A DNA stretch of 37,170 nt from Pseudomonas avellanae BPIC 631 (GCF_000444135.1 NZ_ATDK01000084.1:1-37170), one strand, 5' to 3'; positions 1 through 8,449 are shown, counted from the first letter of the stretch. A program made the numbers and translations. The notes: generated by a model not told the origin, from the sequence alone.

Positions 1-220
1 GGCATTGCAGGCTCGTATTGGTGTTGTGTGAGAACTCCAACAATACGGGCCTGTTCTCATAGGGATCAATAGGTTACGTCGAAACGGGAACAGACCCTAG
101 GATAGTTGCGCCGTTCGGGGGTTCCGTTGAACCAACCTTATATTCTCGGGCTCCCAATCGGGGTCGATTTTGCATTCTCACGTGCCATCGCGTTAAACCC
201 TCACACAGGTGAACCCCTTC
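1..220. other. Left-edge non-coding stretch with an imperfect inverted repeat
   Basis: No convincing gene is seen before the ZIP transporter. Positions 8-20 (CAGGCTCGTATTG) can pair with 41-53 (CAATACGGGCCTG) with one G-T wobble. A second, competing pairing is possible between TGAGAAC at 29-35 and GTTCTCA at 53-59. It could be the terminator of a gene left of the window or part of the ZIP leader. No T-tract follows, so its role is open. Confidence 0.4.
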
Positions 221-1138
221 ATGCCAGCACCCGCACACCTCCGAACGACCTGGTCCAGCCATTTTCAGGCCAGCCCGCTGGTGAGCCTGGGCTTCGCGCT
301 CGCCTTGCTGATCGTCGTCGGCCTTGGCGGCGTCAGCCTTTACAATGCGTTCTATGGCGCCAGCCAGGTCAATTTCAATCACGCATTGCTGGGCGGCACC
401 GCTGGCTTTCTGGCCACGGCGCTGGGTGCGGTGCTGGCGGTTGCACTGCGCGAGGTGTCGCAACGCGCACAGGACATCATGCTTGGCTTTGCCGCAGGCA
501 TGATGCTGGCTGCAAGCTCGTTTTCGTTGATTTTGCCTGGCCTTGCGGCCGCCCGCGACATTACCGACAGCGGCCCCTGGGCGGCTGCAACCGTGGTGGC
601 CGGGCTTGGGCTGGGCGTATTGTTGATGCTGGGCCTGGACAAATTCACCCCGCATGAGCACGAAAGTGTCGGCCGTCAGGGCCCGCACTCGGAGCGCATC
701 AATCGGGTCTGGTTATTTGTATTGGCGATCACCCTGCACAACCTGCCGGAAGGCATGGCGATTGGCGTGAGCTTTGCCAGCGGTGACATGAATGTCGGCT
801 TGCCGCTGACCACCGCTATCGCCATCCAGGACATCCCCGAAGGCCTGGCCATTGCGCTAGCGCTGCGCTCCACCGGCCTGTCGGCGTTCAAGGCCATGCT
901 GGTGGCAATCGGTTCAGGCCTTATGGAGCCACTGGGCGCGCTGGTGGGGCTGGGGATTTCCAGCGGGTTTGCCATCGCCTACCCGTTGAGCATGGGTCTG
1001 GCCGCAGGCGCGATGATCTTCGTGGTGTCCCATGAAGTCATCCCGGAAACCCATCGCAACGGCCATCAGACCTCGGCAACGCTGGGCCTGATGGTCGGTT
1101 TCGCCGTCATGATGTTTCTCGACACCGCGCTGGGTTAG
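221..1138 (+). CDS. ZIP family divalent metal transporter
   Basis: Inner-membrane metal (zinc or iron) uptake permease of the ZIP/GufA-like family, 305 residues. Seen: multiple hydrophobic segments, a short charged loop with an HEHE motif between membrane segments 3 and 4, and the paired metal-site motifs HNLPEG and QDIPEG of helices 4 and 5. The length fits bacterial GufA-type ZIPs. The ATG at 221 is preferred over the upstream GTG at 209 because AGGTGA at 207-212 is correctly spaced for it. The stop overlaps the stop of the convergent unknown gene. Zinc as substrate is a family inference, and no clear Zur box was seen upstream. Confidence 0.9.
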   Translation: MPAPAHLRTTWSSHFQASPLVSLGFALALLIVVGLGGVSLYNAFYGASQVNFNHALLGGTAGFLATALGAVLAVALREVSQRAQDIMLGFAAGMMLAASSFSLILPGLAAARDITDSGPWAAATVVAGLGLGVLLMLGLDKFTPHEHESVGRQGPHSERINRVWLFVLAITLHNLPEGMAIGVSFASGDMNVGLPLTTAIAIQDIPEGLAIALALRSTGLSAFKAMLVAIGSGLMEPLGALVGLGISSGFAIAYPLSMGLAAGAMIFVVSHEVIPETHRNGHQTSATLGLMVGFAVMMFLDTALG

Positions 1139-1653
1139 CCGCGCAAGGCCTGCAACGCCGGCGTGGCATGGATGCCTGCCGATGCGGCCAGTTCGATGAC
1201 CCGCGCCTCGTCACGACCGTAGACCAGCACCGCCTGCAATTCATCATCCAGCGGCTGGCTGAAATTCATCAGCACGTAGCCACCCACTTCCTTGTTCATG
1301 CTGCTCAACTGAATCTGGATGCGATTGACGGCGACCCGAGGCTCGACCTTGGCCAGTTGCTTGGGCTTGATGTTGAACGTCACTTCCTTGCCGAACGACT
1401 GAACGATCTGCTCGAACAGGTCCATGTAGCTGTCAGCCTGAAACAGCACGGTCTCCGGCAGGCTGCCAACCACTACCCACTCGCCCAGCGGAATCGGGAA
1501 GCTGTCGTCATAGTTGATGTCCGGGTTGGCAGCCAGAAACGCCTGCGGGTCGGCATAGGCCTGCGCGGCGTCATCAGCGATCTGCACGATTTCGTCTTCG
1601 CCCATGCAGCCGGAGCTGATTTTGCTGATTAATTCGACCAGTGAGTCTTTCAT
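1135..1653 (-). CDS. Conserved hypothetical protein (172 aa)
   Basis: I do not recognise a named domain. The predicted protein is soluble and acidic in its N-terminal half, without a signal peptide or membrane segment. It is a plausible mixed alpha/beta protein of regular Pseudomonas codon use. Its stop overlaps that of the ZIP transporter on the opposite strand. It lies downstream of the ankyrin gene on the same strand, but a strong terminator separates them, so it probably has its own promoter or depends on readthrough. Coding status rests on length, codon bias and the absence of a better overlapping frame. Confidence 0.75.
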   Translation of the reverse strand: MKDSLVELISKISSGCMGEDEIVQIADDAAQAYADPQAFLAANPDINYDDSFPIPLGEWVVVGSLPETVLFQADSYMDLFEQIVQSFGKEVTFNIKPKQLAKVEPRVAVNRIQIQLSSMNKEVGGYVLMNFSQPLDDELQAVLVYGRDEARVIELAASAGIHATPALQALRG

Positions 1654-1673
1654 GGGGGCGATCCTGCGGCAGG

Positions 1674-1718
1674 CAAAAAAAGAGGCGCGAAGGATAGCGG
1701 TAAATCCCTCGCGCCTCT
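1674..1718 (-). terminator. Rho-independent terminator of the ankyrin gene
   Basis: A perfect 10-bp stem AGAGGCGCGA (1681-1690) / TCGCGCCTCT (1709-1718) has an 18-nt loop. Read on the minus strand it is followed directly by a run of seven T (1675-1681 as A on the plus strand, the last one shared with the stem). It sits just past the ankyrin gene stop. Confidence 0.85.
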
Positions 1719-1723
1719 ATGTG

Positions 1724-1749
1724 TTAATGCCTGATGCATTAATGCCTGA
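1724..1749. repeat. Two copies of an 11-bp direct repeat
   Basis: TTAATGCCTGA occurs at 1724-1734 and 1739-1749, giving a 15-bp period, between the ankyrin stop codon and its terminator. It is probably a small slippage duplication with no evident function. Confidence 0.7.
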
Positions 1750-1751
1750 CT

Positions 1752-2297
1752 TCAGGCCCGGGCAGCCTGCACGCCCAGCCTGGTCAATTGCTCGGCCGTC
1801 ACGGTTGCGCCCATCGCCTGCGCCGCGCCTAACGCGGTAATGCCCTTGGCATCGCGGGCATGCGGGTCCGCACCCTGACCGATCAGGTAGTCGACTATCT
1901 CGTTGCGGTTGAACATGGCAGCCATCATCAAGGCCGTGCGACCGTCAGCCGCCGCGCCTTCCACGTCGGCGCCCGCCTCTACCAGCAATTTGACCACCGC
2001 CATGTCGCCCTTGAAGGCGGCACCTGCAATCGGGCTCTGGCCATTGTCATTACGGATTTCAGGATCAGCCTTGTGGTTCAGCAGCACGCGTACCGCATCC
2101 TGATGGCCGTGGTAGCTGGCCAGCATCAGCAGCGTGTCACCCTTGTGATTACGCAAATCCGCAGGCAAGCCCTTTTCCAGCAGACGCTCCAGCATCACGG
2201 CGTTGCCCTGACGAGCGACGTCGAATACCTGTTCGGCGAACTCCGCGGCCTCGTCTTCGGTCATGGTTTTCGACTGGCTGATAGCTGAATCGGTCAT
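1752..2297 (-). CDS. Ankyrin repeat protein (181 aa)
   Basis: Small soluble protein made almost entirely of ankyrin repeats, so likely a protein-protein interaction module. Seen: about four tandem repeats from roughly residue 35 to 170, with the signatures GDTLLMLASYHGH, GQSPIAGAAFKGD, GRTALMMAAMFNR and GITALGAAQAMG. No signal peptide or membrane segment is apparent. An AAGGAG ribosome-binding site lies just upstream of the ATG at 2297. Related Pseudomonas ankyrin proteins often sit beside catalase genes, but no catalase is present here. The interaction partner cannot be deduced. Confidence 0.9.
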   Translation of the reverse strand: MTDSAISQSKTMTEDEAAEFAEQVFDVARQGNAVMLERLLEKGLPADLRNHKGDTLLMLASYHGHQDAVRVLLNHKADPEIRNDNGQSPIAGAAFKGDMAVVKLLVEAGADVEGAAADGRTALMMAAMFNRNEIVDYLIGQGADPHARDAKGITALGAAQAMGATVTAEQLTRLGVQAARA

Positions 2298-2661
2298 TGA
2301 TCACTCCTTGGCAAAACGGTGCCACGGGAATCCCGATTGTCCCAGTGGCGGTCAATACACTGACCGCAACGCTGGCCAGCTGTTCGATCAACCTCGAGCA
2401 ATGCCCCCGGATAGCGATTCTCGACAGCCAAGGTCAGGGCGACGCGTTGCCATGCCCGATCGTTATGCCCGATCTCGATCGTGCAAGAAACGGCAAAATG
2501 CAGGGTGCACGATGGACGTTCATGCAAAATGCACGAGACCCAAAATCAGAAAATCTTTCAAGTTATTGATTTTAAAGGAATAATTTTAGTGCAAATACTG
2601 GCACAGACACTGCAATAGTACTTCCAAGCTTGTTATCCCATGAGCAATGGAGCCGCCAGAC
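2298..2661. other. Intergenic region with divergent promoters
   Basis: About 360 bp separate the ankyrin gene and the DUF3509 gene. Open frames cross it on both strands, but none has a recognisable product or ribosome-binding site. The part from about 2530 to 2600 is AT-rich. The notable content is a sigma-54-type promoter at 2599-2614. Confidence 0.6.
2599..2614 (+). promoter_or_regulatory. Candidate sigma-54 (RpoN) promoter for the DUF3509 gene
   Basis: TGGCAC (2599-2604), AGACA, then CTGCA (2610-2614) matches the -24/-12 consensus, with the invariant GG and GC exactly 10 nt apart. Transcription would start near 2625, about 37 nt before the ATG. The only departure from the core is C for the first T of TTGCA. 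Confidence 0.6.
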
Positions 2662-2940
2662 ATGACCTTTATTCAAGAAAAATTCGCTTCCGTATTCTCC
2701 GACTACACCGTGACTACCCACCCACGTCCTGATGGCGGTGTTCTGTTGTCACTGCGTACTCAAGATGGCAAACAGATCCGTCGCTCTGTGTCTTATGCTC
2801 AATTGCACACTCCGGTTCAGCTGGAATGGGTCATCAGCGCAATTCGCCGTGACCTGGCTGCACAAGCCAGCGAACTGCCTGCGATCTCGATGCTGCAAAG
2901 TCAGCATCGCTTCGATCTGCCGACTTACCACACCCGTTAA
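2662..2940 (+). CDS. DUF3509 domain protein (92 aa)
   Basis: Small soluble protein that I recognise as DUF3509, a family found mainly in Pseudomonas and of unknown function. The protein begins MTFIQEKF and has a beta-rich middle part and a helical C-terminus. The ATG at 2662 is preferred over the in-frame ATG at 2647 because GGAG at 2649-2652 is correctly spaced for it. The gene is monocistronic: a sigma-54-like promoter lies upstream and hairpins follow the stop. If the promoter is real, expression would depend on RpoN, for example under nitrogen limitation. Confidence 0.85.
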   Translation: MTFIQEKFASVFSDYTVTTHPRPDGGVLLSLRTQDGKQIRRSVSYAQLHTPVQLEWVISAIRRDLAAQASELPAISMLQSQHRFDLPTYHTR

Positions 2941-2947
2941 TTGTTCC

Positions 2948-2965
2948 GCCGCCCTCACGGGCGGC
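2948..2965 (+). terminator. GC-rich hairpin after the DUF3509 gene
   Basis: GCCGCCC (2948-2954), loop TCAC, GGGCGGC (2959-2965). The 7-bp perfect stem lies immediately after the stop codon. No T-tract follows, so it may be a weak terminator or a 3'-end stabiliser. Confidence 0.5.
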
Positions 2966-3002
2966 TTGCTTACGCTGTTGTACGCTCTCTCATCCCTTGT
3001 TT

Positions 3003-3037
3003 GCCGCGATTACATTTTGTTTTCGCGGCTTTTTTTG
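3003..3037 (+). terminator. Rho-independent terminator
   Basis: GCCGCGA (3003-3009) pairs with TCGCGGC (3023-3029) and is followed by seven T (3030-3036). It is well placed to end the DUF3509 transcript before the convergent LuxR gene. Confidence 0.75.
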
Positions 3038-3090
3038 CGCTTTTTTTGCCAATGCTCGCTTGGCTCGTTCATTAGCCCGTTAACTGACCG

Positions 3091-3813
3091 CTACCTGATA
3101 AGGCCGCGGCACAGGGCTTCGCCTACCGCCTGCGCCCTGTTAGCGACGCCGAGCTTTGAGTAGATGGTCTTGAGGTGATACTTCACCGTCGACTCGGAGA
3201 CATCGCGAATTATCGATATCTCCCAGGCGGTTTTTCCATCCCTCGCCCACTGCAGTACTTCAAGTTCACGGAGCGTCAGGCCGCGAGAAGAGAACTTCAG
3301 CCCGCGCGCCACACTGTGCAACACCGGCATGAGACTGCTGACCAGGTATTTTTGTTCAGCGGAAATCGTCCGCTCCACTTCGCTCAGCGTACAGACCGAC
3401 GTCACGCTTTCTGTGCCACGGCAATGGCTGGTGTAGCCGTAGGAAATGGCCGGGAGCAATTCGCAGGCATCGACCGCCTCTTCGTAGCAGGCTGACGCCG
3501 GGTATTGTTTGAACGCATCCTGCCATTTCAAAAAGCCCAGTTGGTTGCGATAGCAGCGGATGACCGGGTCCTGCGTGATCAATTCATGCTGCCGATACGC
3601 CTGCCCCCACGCATCGTCGACATTGGAGGTGATGAACGTCAGCAGCATCGGGCCTTTGAACTGATAGAACATGGCCCGCTCGCTGTCGCATTCTCGCCGC
3701 AGCCACTGGAGGGCTTTTTCGATGGCAGTCTGGCCATCGAGCTCAGTAATTGTGCTCACCATCTGCTGTATCAATAGATCCTTGGTTGCGCTTTCTGTCA
3801 TGGCACTGCACAT
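3091..3813 (-). CDS. LuxR-family solo regulator with autoinducer-binding domain
   Basis: Predicted quorum-sensing-type transcription factor, 240 residues. The N-terminal part (about 20-160) is an autoinducer-binding domain and the C-terminal part (about 175-240) a LuxR helix-turn-helix with the RELEVLQWARDG and VKYHLKTIYSKLG signatures. Five residues equivalent to the TraR pocket set are present at exact family spacing: W69, Y73, D82, P83 and W97. The sixth, a glycine, is only approximately placed (G126). The start at 3813 has AAGGAG 8 nt upstream. No luxI-type synthase is in the window, so it is a LuxR solo that may respond to foreign or own acyl-homoserine lactones or a related ligand. No clear lux box was found nearby. 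Confidence 0.88.
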   Translation of the reverse strand: MCSAMTESATKDLLIQQMVSTITELDGQTAIEKALQWLRRECDSERAMFYQFKGPMLLTFITSNVDDAWGQAYRQHELITQDPVIRCYRNQLGFLKWQDAFKQYPASACYEEAVDACELLPAISYGYTSHCRGTESVTSVCTLSEVERTISAEQKYLVSSLMPVLHSVARGLKFSSRGLTLRELEVLQWARDGKTAWEISIIRDVSESTVKYHLKTIYSKLGVANRAQAVGEALCRGLIR

Positions 3814-3958
3814 CGCTGCCGCTCCTTCTGTTCACGTGAATGCGTCCGTGAATCGGTACAGTTGTTGCCCGTGGTTCAGGGGACTCGCAGAAGTTACACG
3901 AATAATTACGTTGAAAAACAACGACTAAACCAAAACAGAATCAACGCACTTTCAGGCA

Positions 3959-3990
3959 GGCAACGTCCCACTCGAAAGCAGGACGCTGCC
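3959..3990 (-). terminator. Hairpin downstream of mtnC
   Basis: On the minus strand GGCAGCGTCC pairs with GGACGTTGCC (plus strand 3981-3990 and 3959-3968), a 10-bp stem with one G-U pair and a 12-nt loop. It lies about 85 nt past the mtnC stop without a T-tract, so the terminator role is tentative. Confidence 0.4.
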
Positions 3991-4075
3991 TACAGAAAAT
4001 AAAACCCAGGCGTGATGACAGCCAGAATTGAGCACTGCGGCATCAGGACGATACCGCGCAGAACAGGCAGGTTAT

Positions 4076-4759
4076 CTAGAAAGAAGCGGGATCGATGAGC
4101 GTAAAACTGTCCACATATCTGTGCCCCGCAAGCACTCCGCCATCACGCGCCAGGCCGCACGTGAGCATGCCGGCAGCTTTAGCGGCGTCGAGTTCTTCGA
4201 CAATATCCGAGAGAAACAGAATCTCTTCGGCGGCAACGCCTGTGGCGTTTGCGATTGTCTGGTAGGACTGCGCCTCGCGCTTGGGGCCCGACGTGGTGTC
4301 GAAATAGCCGCTGAACAGACTGGAAAGATCGCCCGCTTCCGAGCAGCCGAAAATCAGTTGTTGGGCCTGGATCGAACCCGACGAATAAACGAAAAGTCTG
4401 TAGCCCTGCTGGTGCCAGTGTTTCAGTGCGTCAACGGCGTCGGGATAGACATGCCCCTTGAGCTGCCCGGCGTTATAACCCTGCTCCCAGACCATGCCCT
4501 GCAATGCCTTGAGCGGCGTGGCCTTGCGGTCTTCGGCAATCCATTCAAGCAGAATCGCGATCACCCGCTCGACATCGGCATCCGGCTCGGCGCTCTGCGT
4601 GCGCACCGCCTGCAACTGCGCCGCCACCTGAGGCTGCTCGGCATGTTGACGAACAAAATCGGGCAGGTGCGTTCTGGCGAACGGAAACAATACGTCGAAC
4701 ACGAAGCTTACGGCACTGGTAGTGCCTTCGATGTCCGTGAGGATAGCGTTGATGGGCAT
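4076..4759 (-). CDS. mtnC: Enolase-phosphatase E1 (methionine salvage)
   Basis: Bifunctional cytosolic enzyme of the methionine salvage pathway. It enolises 2,3-diketo-5-methylthiopentyl-1-phosphate and then dephosphorylates it to the acireductone. Seen: HAD-superfamily nucleophile motif near the N-terminus (LTDIEGTT, with D9 and E11), a helical cap region, the second HAD motif YSSGS and the acidic motif [12 protein letters not shown] near the C-terminus. The 227-residue length is standard. A longer in-frame start exists upstream but would overlap mtnD. The ATG at 4759 has AGGAG before it and follows the mtnD stop by 16 nt, so the two are translated from one message. The acireductone product is the substrate of MtnD next door. 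Confidence 0.96.
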   Translation of the reverse strand: MPINAILTDIEGTTSAVSFVFDVLFPFARTHLPDFVRQHAEQPQVAAQLQAVRTQSAEPDADVERVIAILLEWIAEDRKATPLKALQGMVWEQGYNAGQLKGHVYPDAVDALKHWHQQGYRLFVYSSGSIQAQQLIFGCSEAGDLSSLFSGYFDTTSGPKREAQSYQTIANATGVAAEEILFLSDIVEELDAAKAAGMLTCGLARDGGVLAGHRYVDSFTLIDPASF

Positions 4760-4775
4760 CAGTGTCGGGCTCCTG

Positions 4776-5321
4776 TCAGTCTTCCAGCCGCGGGAAACGG
4801 CCGGCAATGTCTTCACCGGTAAAGTTTGCGACCCAGCCGTCAGGGTTGTTGAACAGGCGAATAGCGACAAAATGCGGGTTTTCGCCCATGTCGAACCAGT
4901 GCCGAGTACCGGCGGGCACGGAAATCAGGTCGTTCTTTTCGCACAGCACGGCATACACGTAATCGTCGATGTGCAGCGTGAACAAACCGCGCCCGGCGAC
5001 GAAAAAGCGCACTTCGTCTTCGCCGTGGCGGTGTTCTTCAAGAAATTTGGCACGCAGTTCGGTTTTCTGCGGGTGATCGCTGTTGAGGCTGATGACGTCC
5101 ACGGTGACGTACCCGTGCCGGGTCATCAGCGTGTCGATCTGGGTGCGATAGGCATTGATCACCTCTTCCTGACTGGCGCCGGGGGTGATCGGCGTCGCTG
5201 CTTCCCAGCGGTCGAACGCCACGCCGTGTTCGGCCAGCGTCGAGGCGATGTCTTCCAGGTGGGTCAGCACCTTGTTGGGAACATCCGGGCTTGAAACGTG
5301 ATAAACGGACAGGCTGCTCAT
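4776..5321 (-). CDS. mtnD: Acireductone dioxygenase
   Basis: Cupin-fold metalloenzyme, 181 residues, that oxidises the acireductone to formate and 2-keto-4-methylthiobutyrate, the methionine precursor, when iron is bound. With nickel the family makes an off-pathway product. Seen: metal ligands in the order H97-x-H99-xxx-E103 ([12 protein letters not shown]) and H141 (TRHWFDMG). GAGGA lies upstream of the ATG at 5321. It is the middle gene of the mtnB-mtnD-mtnC run. Between mtnB and mtnD there is an 83-nt gap that holds no obvious terminator. Confidence 0.97.
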   Translation of the reverse strand: MSSLSVYHVSSPDVPNKVLTHLEDIASTLAEHGVAFDRWEAATPITPGASQEEVINAYRTQIDTLMTRHGYVTVDVISLNSDHPQKTELRAKFLEEHRHGEDEVRFFVAGRGLFTLHIDDYVYAVLCEKNDLISVPAGTRHWFDMGENPHFVAIRLFNNPDGWVANFTGEDIAGRFPRLED

Positions 5322-5404
5322 GGCATGAATCCTCGGTTTGGGGCAACGCCTTCCGGCTTTTACAGGCCGGTCAGGCTGACAGACGGGTTTTTAATGCGCC
5401 ACCG

Positions 5405-6019
5405 TTAACGGTTCATCACCGTGCGCATCTTCAGCTCGCACTCGAACAAAAACTCGAACGCTTCGATCTGGCGCAGTGCGTCGCTCATTCTCGCGCCCCA
5501 AGTGTAGAGCCCGTGGCCGCGAATCAGGTAGCCGGCACACTCGGGATGGGCGTCCAGCCAAGGCTGCACGTTTGCGGCAAGGCGGGCAATGTCCTGATCA
5601 TTATCGAAAATCGGCACGACAACCTGCGATTCGTGGGTCAGTACGCCGTTGAAGGCCTTTTGCAGCTCGTAATCCTCGAACACCAGATGGTCAGAGGCCG
5701 TCAGCCTGGACAGCACCGTCGCATTCACCGAGTGGGTGTGAAGCACTGCGCCGACCTGTGGCCGACAGAGGTAAAGCTGGGTGTGCAGCAAGGTTTCCGC
5801 AGACGGCTTTTTGCCGGGCTCCAGGCTGTTGCCCGCGAGGTCAGTTGCCAGCACATCATCTGGCCCCAACTGGCCTTTGTGCTTGCCGGACACAGTCAGC
5901 AGCGCTTCGCTGGCCGACAGGCGCACGGAGTAGTTGCTGCTGGTGGCAGGCGACCAGCCACGACCATACAGGAAGCGCCCTGCTTCGATGATCTCCTGAC
6001 TCAGTTGTTCGCGGCTCAT
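5405..6019 (-). CDS. mtnB: Methylthioribulose-1-phosphate dehydratase
   Basis: Zinc enzyme of the class II aldolase/adducin fold, 204 residues, that dehydrates 5-methylthioribulose-1-phosphate in methionine salvage. Seen: the zinc histidines in VLHTHSVNA (H94, H96) and IRGHGLYTWG (H169), and the catalytic-type glutamate in SAETLLH (E75). GAGGAAGG precedes the ATG. The start codon overlaps the stop of the upstream MFS gene by 4 nt (ATGA at 6016-6019), so translation is coupled. Earlier salvage enzymes (MtnA and MtnK, or MtnP) are not in the window and must be encoded elsewhere. Confidence 0.97.
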   Translation of the reverse strand: MSREQLSQEIIEAGRFLYGRGWSPATSSNYSVRLSASEALLTVSGKHKGQLGPDDVLATDLAGNSLEPGKKPSAETLLHTQLYLCRPQVGAVLHTHSVNATVLSRLTASDHLVFEDYELQKAFNGVLTHESQVVVPIFDNDQDIARLAANVQPWLDAHPECAGYLIRGHGLYTWGARMSDALRQIEAFEFLFECELKMRTVMNR

Positions 6020-7185
6020 ACGCCTTCCTCTTTTCTGGATGTGACAATCATGACGGCTGCGGCAAAGGCCGCAAGGCTGGCAATGGCAAATGTCCAGGCC
6101 GGCCCCAGCGCATTCCAGCTGTAGCCCGAGTACAAGGCGCCCAATGCACCGCCCACACCGGACAAGGCGGCATACAGCGCCTGCCCCTGACCTTGCTGAC
6201 GCGGGCCGAAGCTACGTTGCACGAAATGGATGGCAGCGGCGTGAAAGCTGCCGAAGGTGGCGGCGTGCATCACCTGCGCAATCAGCAGCGCAGGCAGGTG
6301 CTCGGCGAGCAGGCCGAGCAACAGCCAGCGTAACGCGGCGAGCAGGAAACTGGCGAACAGGACCTGGCGCACGGAAAACCGATGGAGGATGCGGCTCATG
6401 GCCATGAACATCAGCACTTCAGCCACCACGCCGACTGCCCACAGCATGCCGATCAGGCCGCGACTGTAGCCGAGCGTCTCCAGGTGCAGGGTCAGAAAGG
6501 TGTAATACGGGCCGTGACTGAACACCATCAGCGCAACGCTGACGTAGAACACCCACACACCTGGCCGCATCAGCTGCTTGAAAAAGCCGCCCGCCTGTGC
6601 GTCTGCCTGCGGGGTCGAAGTCAGCGGTTGCGCATTGGGCACCCACCAGCTGCTGACTGCGATGCCGGCCATGATCGCCAGCAAGATATAGGGAAACAGG
6701 TCCAGGCTGAACCCTTCAAACACCCGCCCCAGCACCACGACCGCCAGGATGAAGCCAATCGAGCCCCATAGCCTGATCTGGCTGTAGCGCGAGGTCTGGC
6801 CTTGCAGGTGCGCAAGGGTGATGACTTCAAATTGCGGGAGGATGGCGTGCCAGAAGAATGCATACAGCGCCATGACCATCGCCAGCCAGGCATAGCTTTT
6901 ATCGATCAGAATCAGCGAAAACGCCAGCAGCGTGCAGAGCGCACCAAAGCGAACAATCAACAACCGCCGCCCGGTGTAGTCACCCAGCCAGCCCCAGATA
7001 TTGGGCGCGACACAGCGCATCAGCATGGGGATAGCGACAAGTTCGCCGATTCGGGCACTGGCAAAACCCAGGTGATGCAGGTAAAGCGCCATGAAGGGCG
7101 CCACCGAGCCGAGCAAGGCGAAATAACACACGTAGAACCCGGACAGCCGCCAGTACGGCAACTGCCCGTCGGGCGTTGACGTCAC
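6016..7185 (-). CDS. MFS transporter, HcaT/3-phenylpropionate-permease-like
   Basis: Inner-membrane secondary transporter of about 389 residues with roughly 12 hydrophobic segments. It resembles the HcaT-like branch of the major facilitator superfamily (N-terminal YWRLSGFYVCYFALLG, then AIPMLMRCVAPNIWGWLGDYTGRR). The GTG at 7185 is preferred because an ATG at 7254 would add a 23-residue tail that overlaps aroC and does not look like the family N-terminus. The ribosome-binding site is weak. Its stop overlaps the mtnB start by 4 nt, tying it to methionine salvage. Substrate unknown: a salvage-related sulfur compound is inferred from context, an aromatic acid from homology. Confidence 0.85.
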   Translation of the reverse strand: MTSTPDGQLPYWRLSGFYVCYFALLGSVAPFMALYLHHLGFASARIGELVAIPMLMRCVAPNIWGWLGDYTGRRLLIVRFGALCTLLAFSLILIDKSYAWLAMVMALYAFFWHAILPQFEVITLAHLQGQTSRYSQIRLWGSIGFILAVVVLGRVFEGFSLDLFPYILLAIMAGIAVSSWWVPNAQPLTSTPQADAQAGGFFKQLMRPGVWVFYVSVALMVFSHGPYYTFLTLHLETLGYSRGLIGMLWAVGVVAEVLMFMAMSRILHRFSVRQVLFASFLLAALRWLLLGLLAEHLPALLIAQVMHAATFGSFHAAAIHFVQRSFGPRQQGQGQALYAALSGVGGALGALYSGYSWNALGPAWTFAIASLAAFAAAVMIVTSRKEEGV

Positions 7186-7216
7186 GCTGGCAGACCGCAA
7201 CCCGTGACAACGCTCA

Positions 7217-8308
7217 TTACAGCTGCGCCAGCACAGGCGTGGCGACGCTGACATCGGCGTTTTGCCCGCGATGACGCAGCAGGTGATCCAGCAGCACGAT
7301 GGCCATCATCGCTTCGGCGATTGGCGTGGCACGAATGCCGACACACGGGTCATGCCGCCCTTTGGTGATCACGTCGGCAGCGTTGCCATCGACATCGATC
7401 GAACGCCCCGGCGTGGTGATGCTGGAGGTCGGTTTAAGCGCCAGGTGCGCAATGATCGGCTGGCCGGAGGAAATACCGCCGAGAATGCCGCCCGCCTGAT
7501 TGGACAGAAAGCCCTGCGGGGTCATCTCGTCACGATGCTCGGTGCCGCGCTGCGCTACGCAGTCGAAACCGGCACCGATTTCAACGCCCTTGACCGCATT
7601 GATGCTCATCAGCGCGTGGGCCAGTTCGGCGTCCAGGCGATCGAAAATGGGCTCGCCAAGGCCAGGCATGACGCCTTCAGCCACCACGGTGATTTTTGCG
7701 CCGACCGAGTCCTGATCGCGACGCAGCTGGTCCATGTAGGCTTCCAGTTCAGGCACCTTGTCCGGGTCGGGGCAGAAAAAAGCATTGTCCTCAACCGAAT
7801 CCCAGGTCTTGAACGGGATCGGGATCGGGCCGAGCTGGCTCATGTAACCGCGAATCACAATGCCCTGGGTCGCCAGATACTTCTTGGCAATGGCCCCGGC
7901 CGCCACGCGCATGGCGGTTTCCCGCGCCGAACTGCGACCGCCACCGCGATAGTCGCGGATGCCGTATTTGTGGTGGTAGGTGTAATCGGCATGGGCCGGC
8001 CGAAACAGGTCCTTGATGGCCGAGTAGTCCTTGGACTTCTGGTCGGTGTTGCGGATCAGCAAGCCAATCGAGGCGCCGGTGGTCTTGCCCTCGAAGACGC
8101 CCGAGAGGATCTCGACCTCATCGGCTTCCTGACGCTGGGTGGTATGACGGCTGGTGCCCGGCTTGCGCCGGTCCAGATCATGCTGCAGGTCTTGCAGGTC
8201 CAGCTCCAGGCCCGGCGGACAGCCGTCGACGATAGCGACCAGCGCCGGGCCGTGGCTTTCGCCGGCGGTGGTGACAGTGAACAGCTTGCCGAAAGTGTTG
8301 CCGGACAT
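7217..8308 (-). CDS. aroC: Chorismate synthase
   Basis: Last step of the shikimate pathway: converts 5-enolpyruvylshikimate-3-phosphate to chorismate with reduced FMN. Seen: the family signatures [18 protein letters not shown] near the N-terminus, [20 protein letters not shown] in the first half, and [20 protein letters not shown] near the C-terminus. The 363-residue length is standard and GGAG precedes the ATG. It heads the minus-strand run leading to the MFS gene (31-nt gap) and mtnBDC. Either aroC or its upstream region may supply the promoter for the whole set. Confidence 0.98.
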   Translation of the reverse strand: MSGNTFGKLFTVTTAGESHGPALVAIVDGCPPGLELDLQDLQHDLDRRKPGTSRHTTQRQEADEVEILSGVFEGKTTGASIGLLIRNTDQKSKDYSAIKDLFRPAHADYTYHHKYGIRDYRGGGRSSARETAMRVAAGAIAKKYLATQGIVIRGYMSQLGPIPIPFKTWDSVEDNAFFCPDPDKVPELEAYMDQLRRDQDSVGAKITVVAEGVMPGLGEPIFDRLDAELAHALMSINAVKGVEIGAGFDCVAQRGTEHRDEMTPQGFLSNQAGGILGGISSGQPIIAHLALKPTSSITTPGRSIDVDGNAADVITKGRHDPCVGIRATPIAEAMMAIVLLDHLLRHRGQNADVSVATPVLAQL

Positions 8309-8449
8309 GCGGGCGCTCCGAAAAATCAGCCAAAAAACCAGATCGTTAAACCAAGCGCGCCAGTATACGCAGGCTCGCAGTTCAGTTCATCCTCGAACCT
8401 TCTGTCACCGCGTGCGTCCAAGCGAGACTCTCCCCATGATGGCCTTGCG

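Noticed and set aside
2294..2583. Several frames in both directions in the gap between the ankyrin and DUF3509 genes.
   Set aside because: No ribosome-binding site, no codon bias, no recognisable product. The stretch behaves as a promoter region.
7262..8449. A 739-codon open frame running through the aroC antisense strand into the hydrolase gene.
   Set aside because: The first 396 codons are the antisense of aroC in a GC-rich genome. The hydrolase begins at ATG 8450 with a signal peptide.
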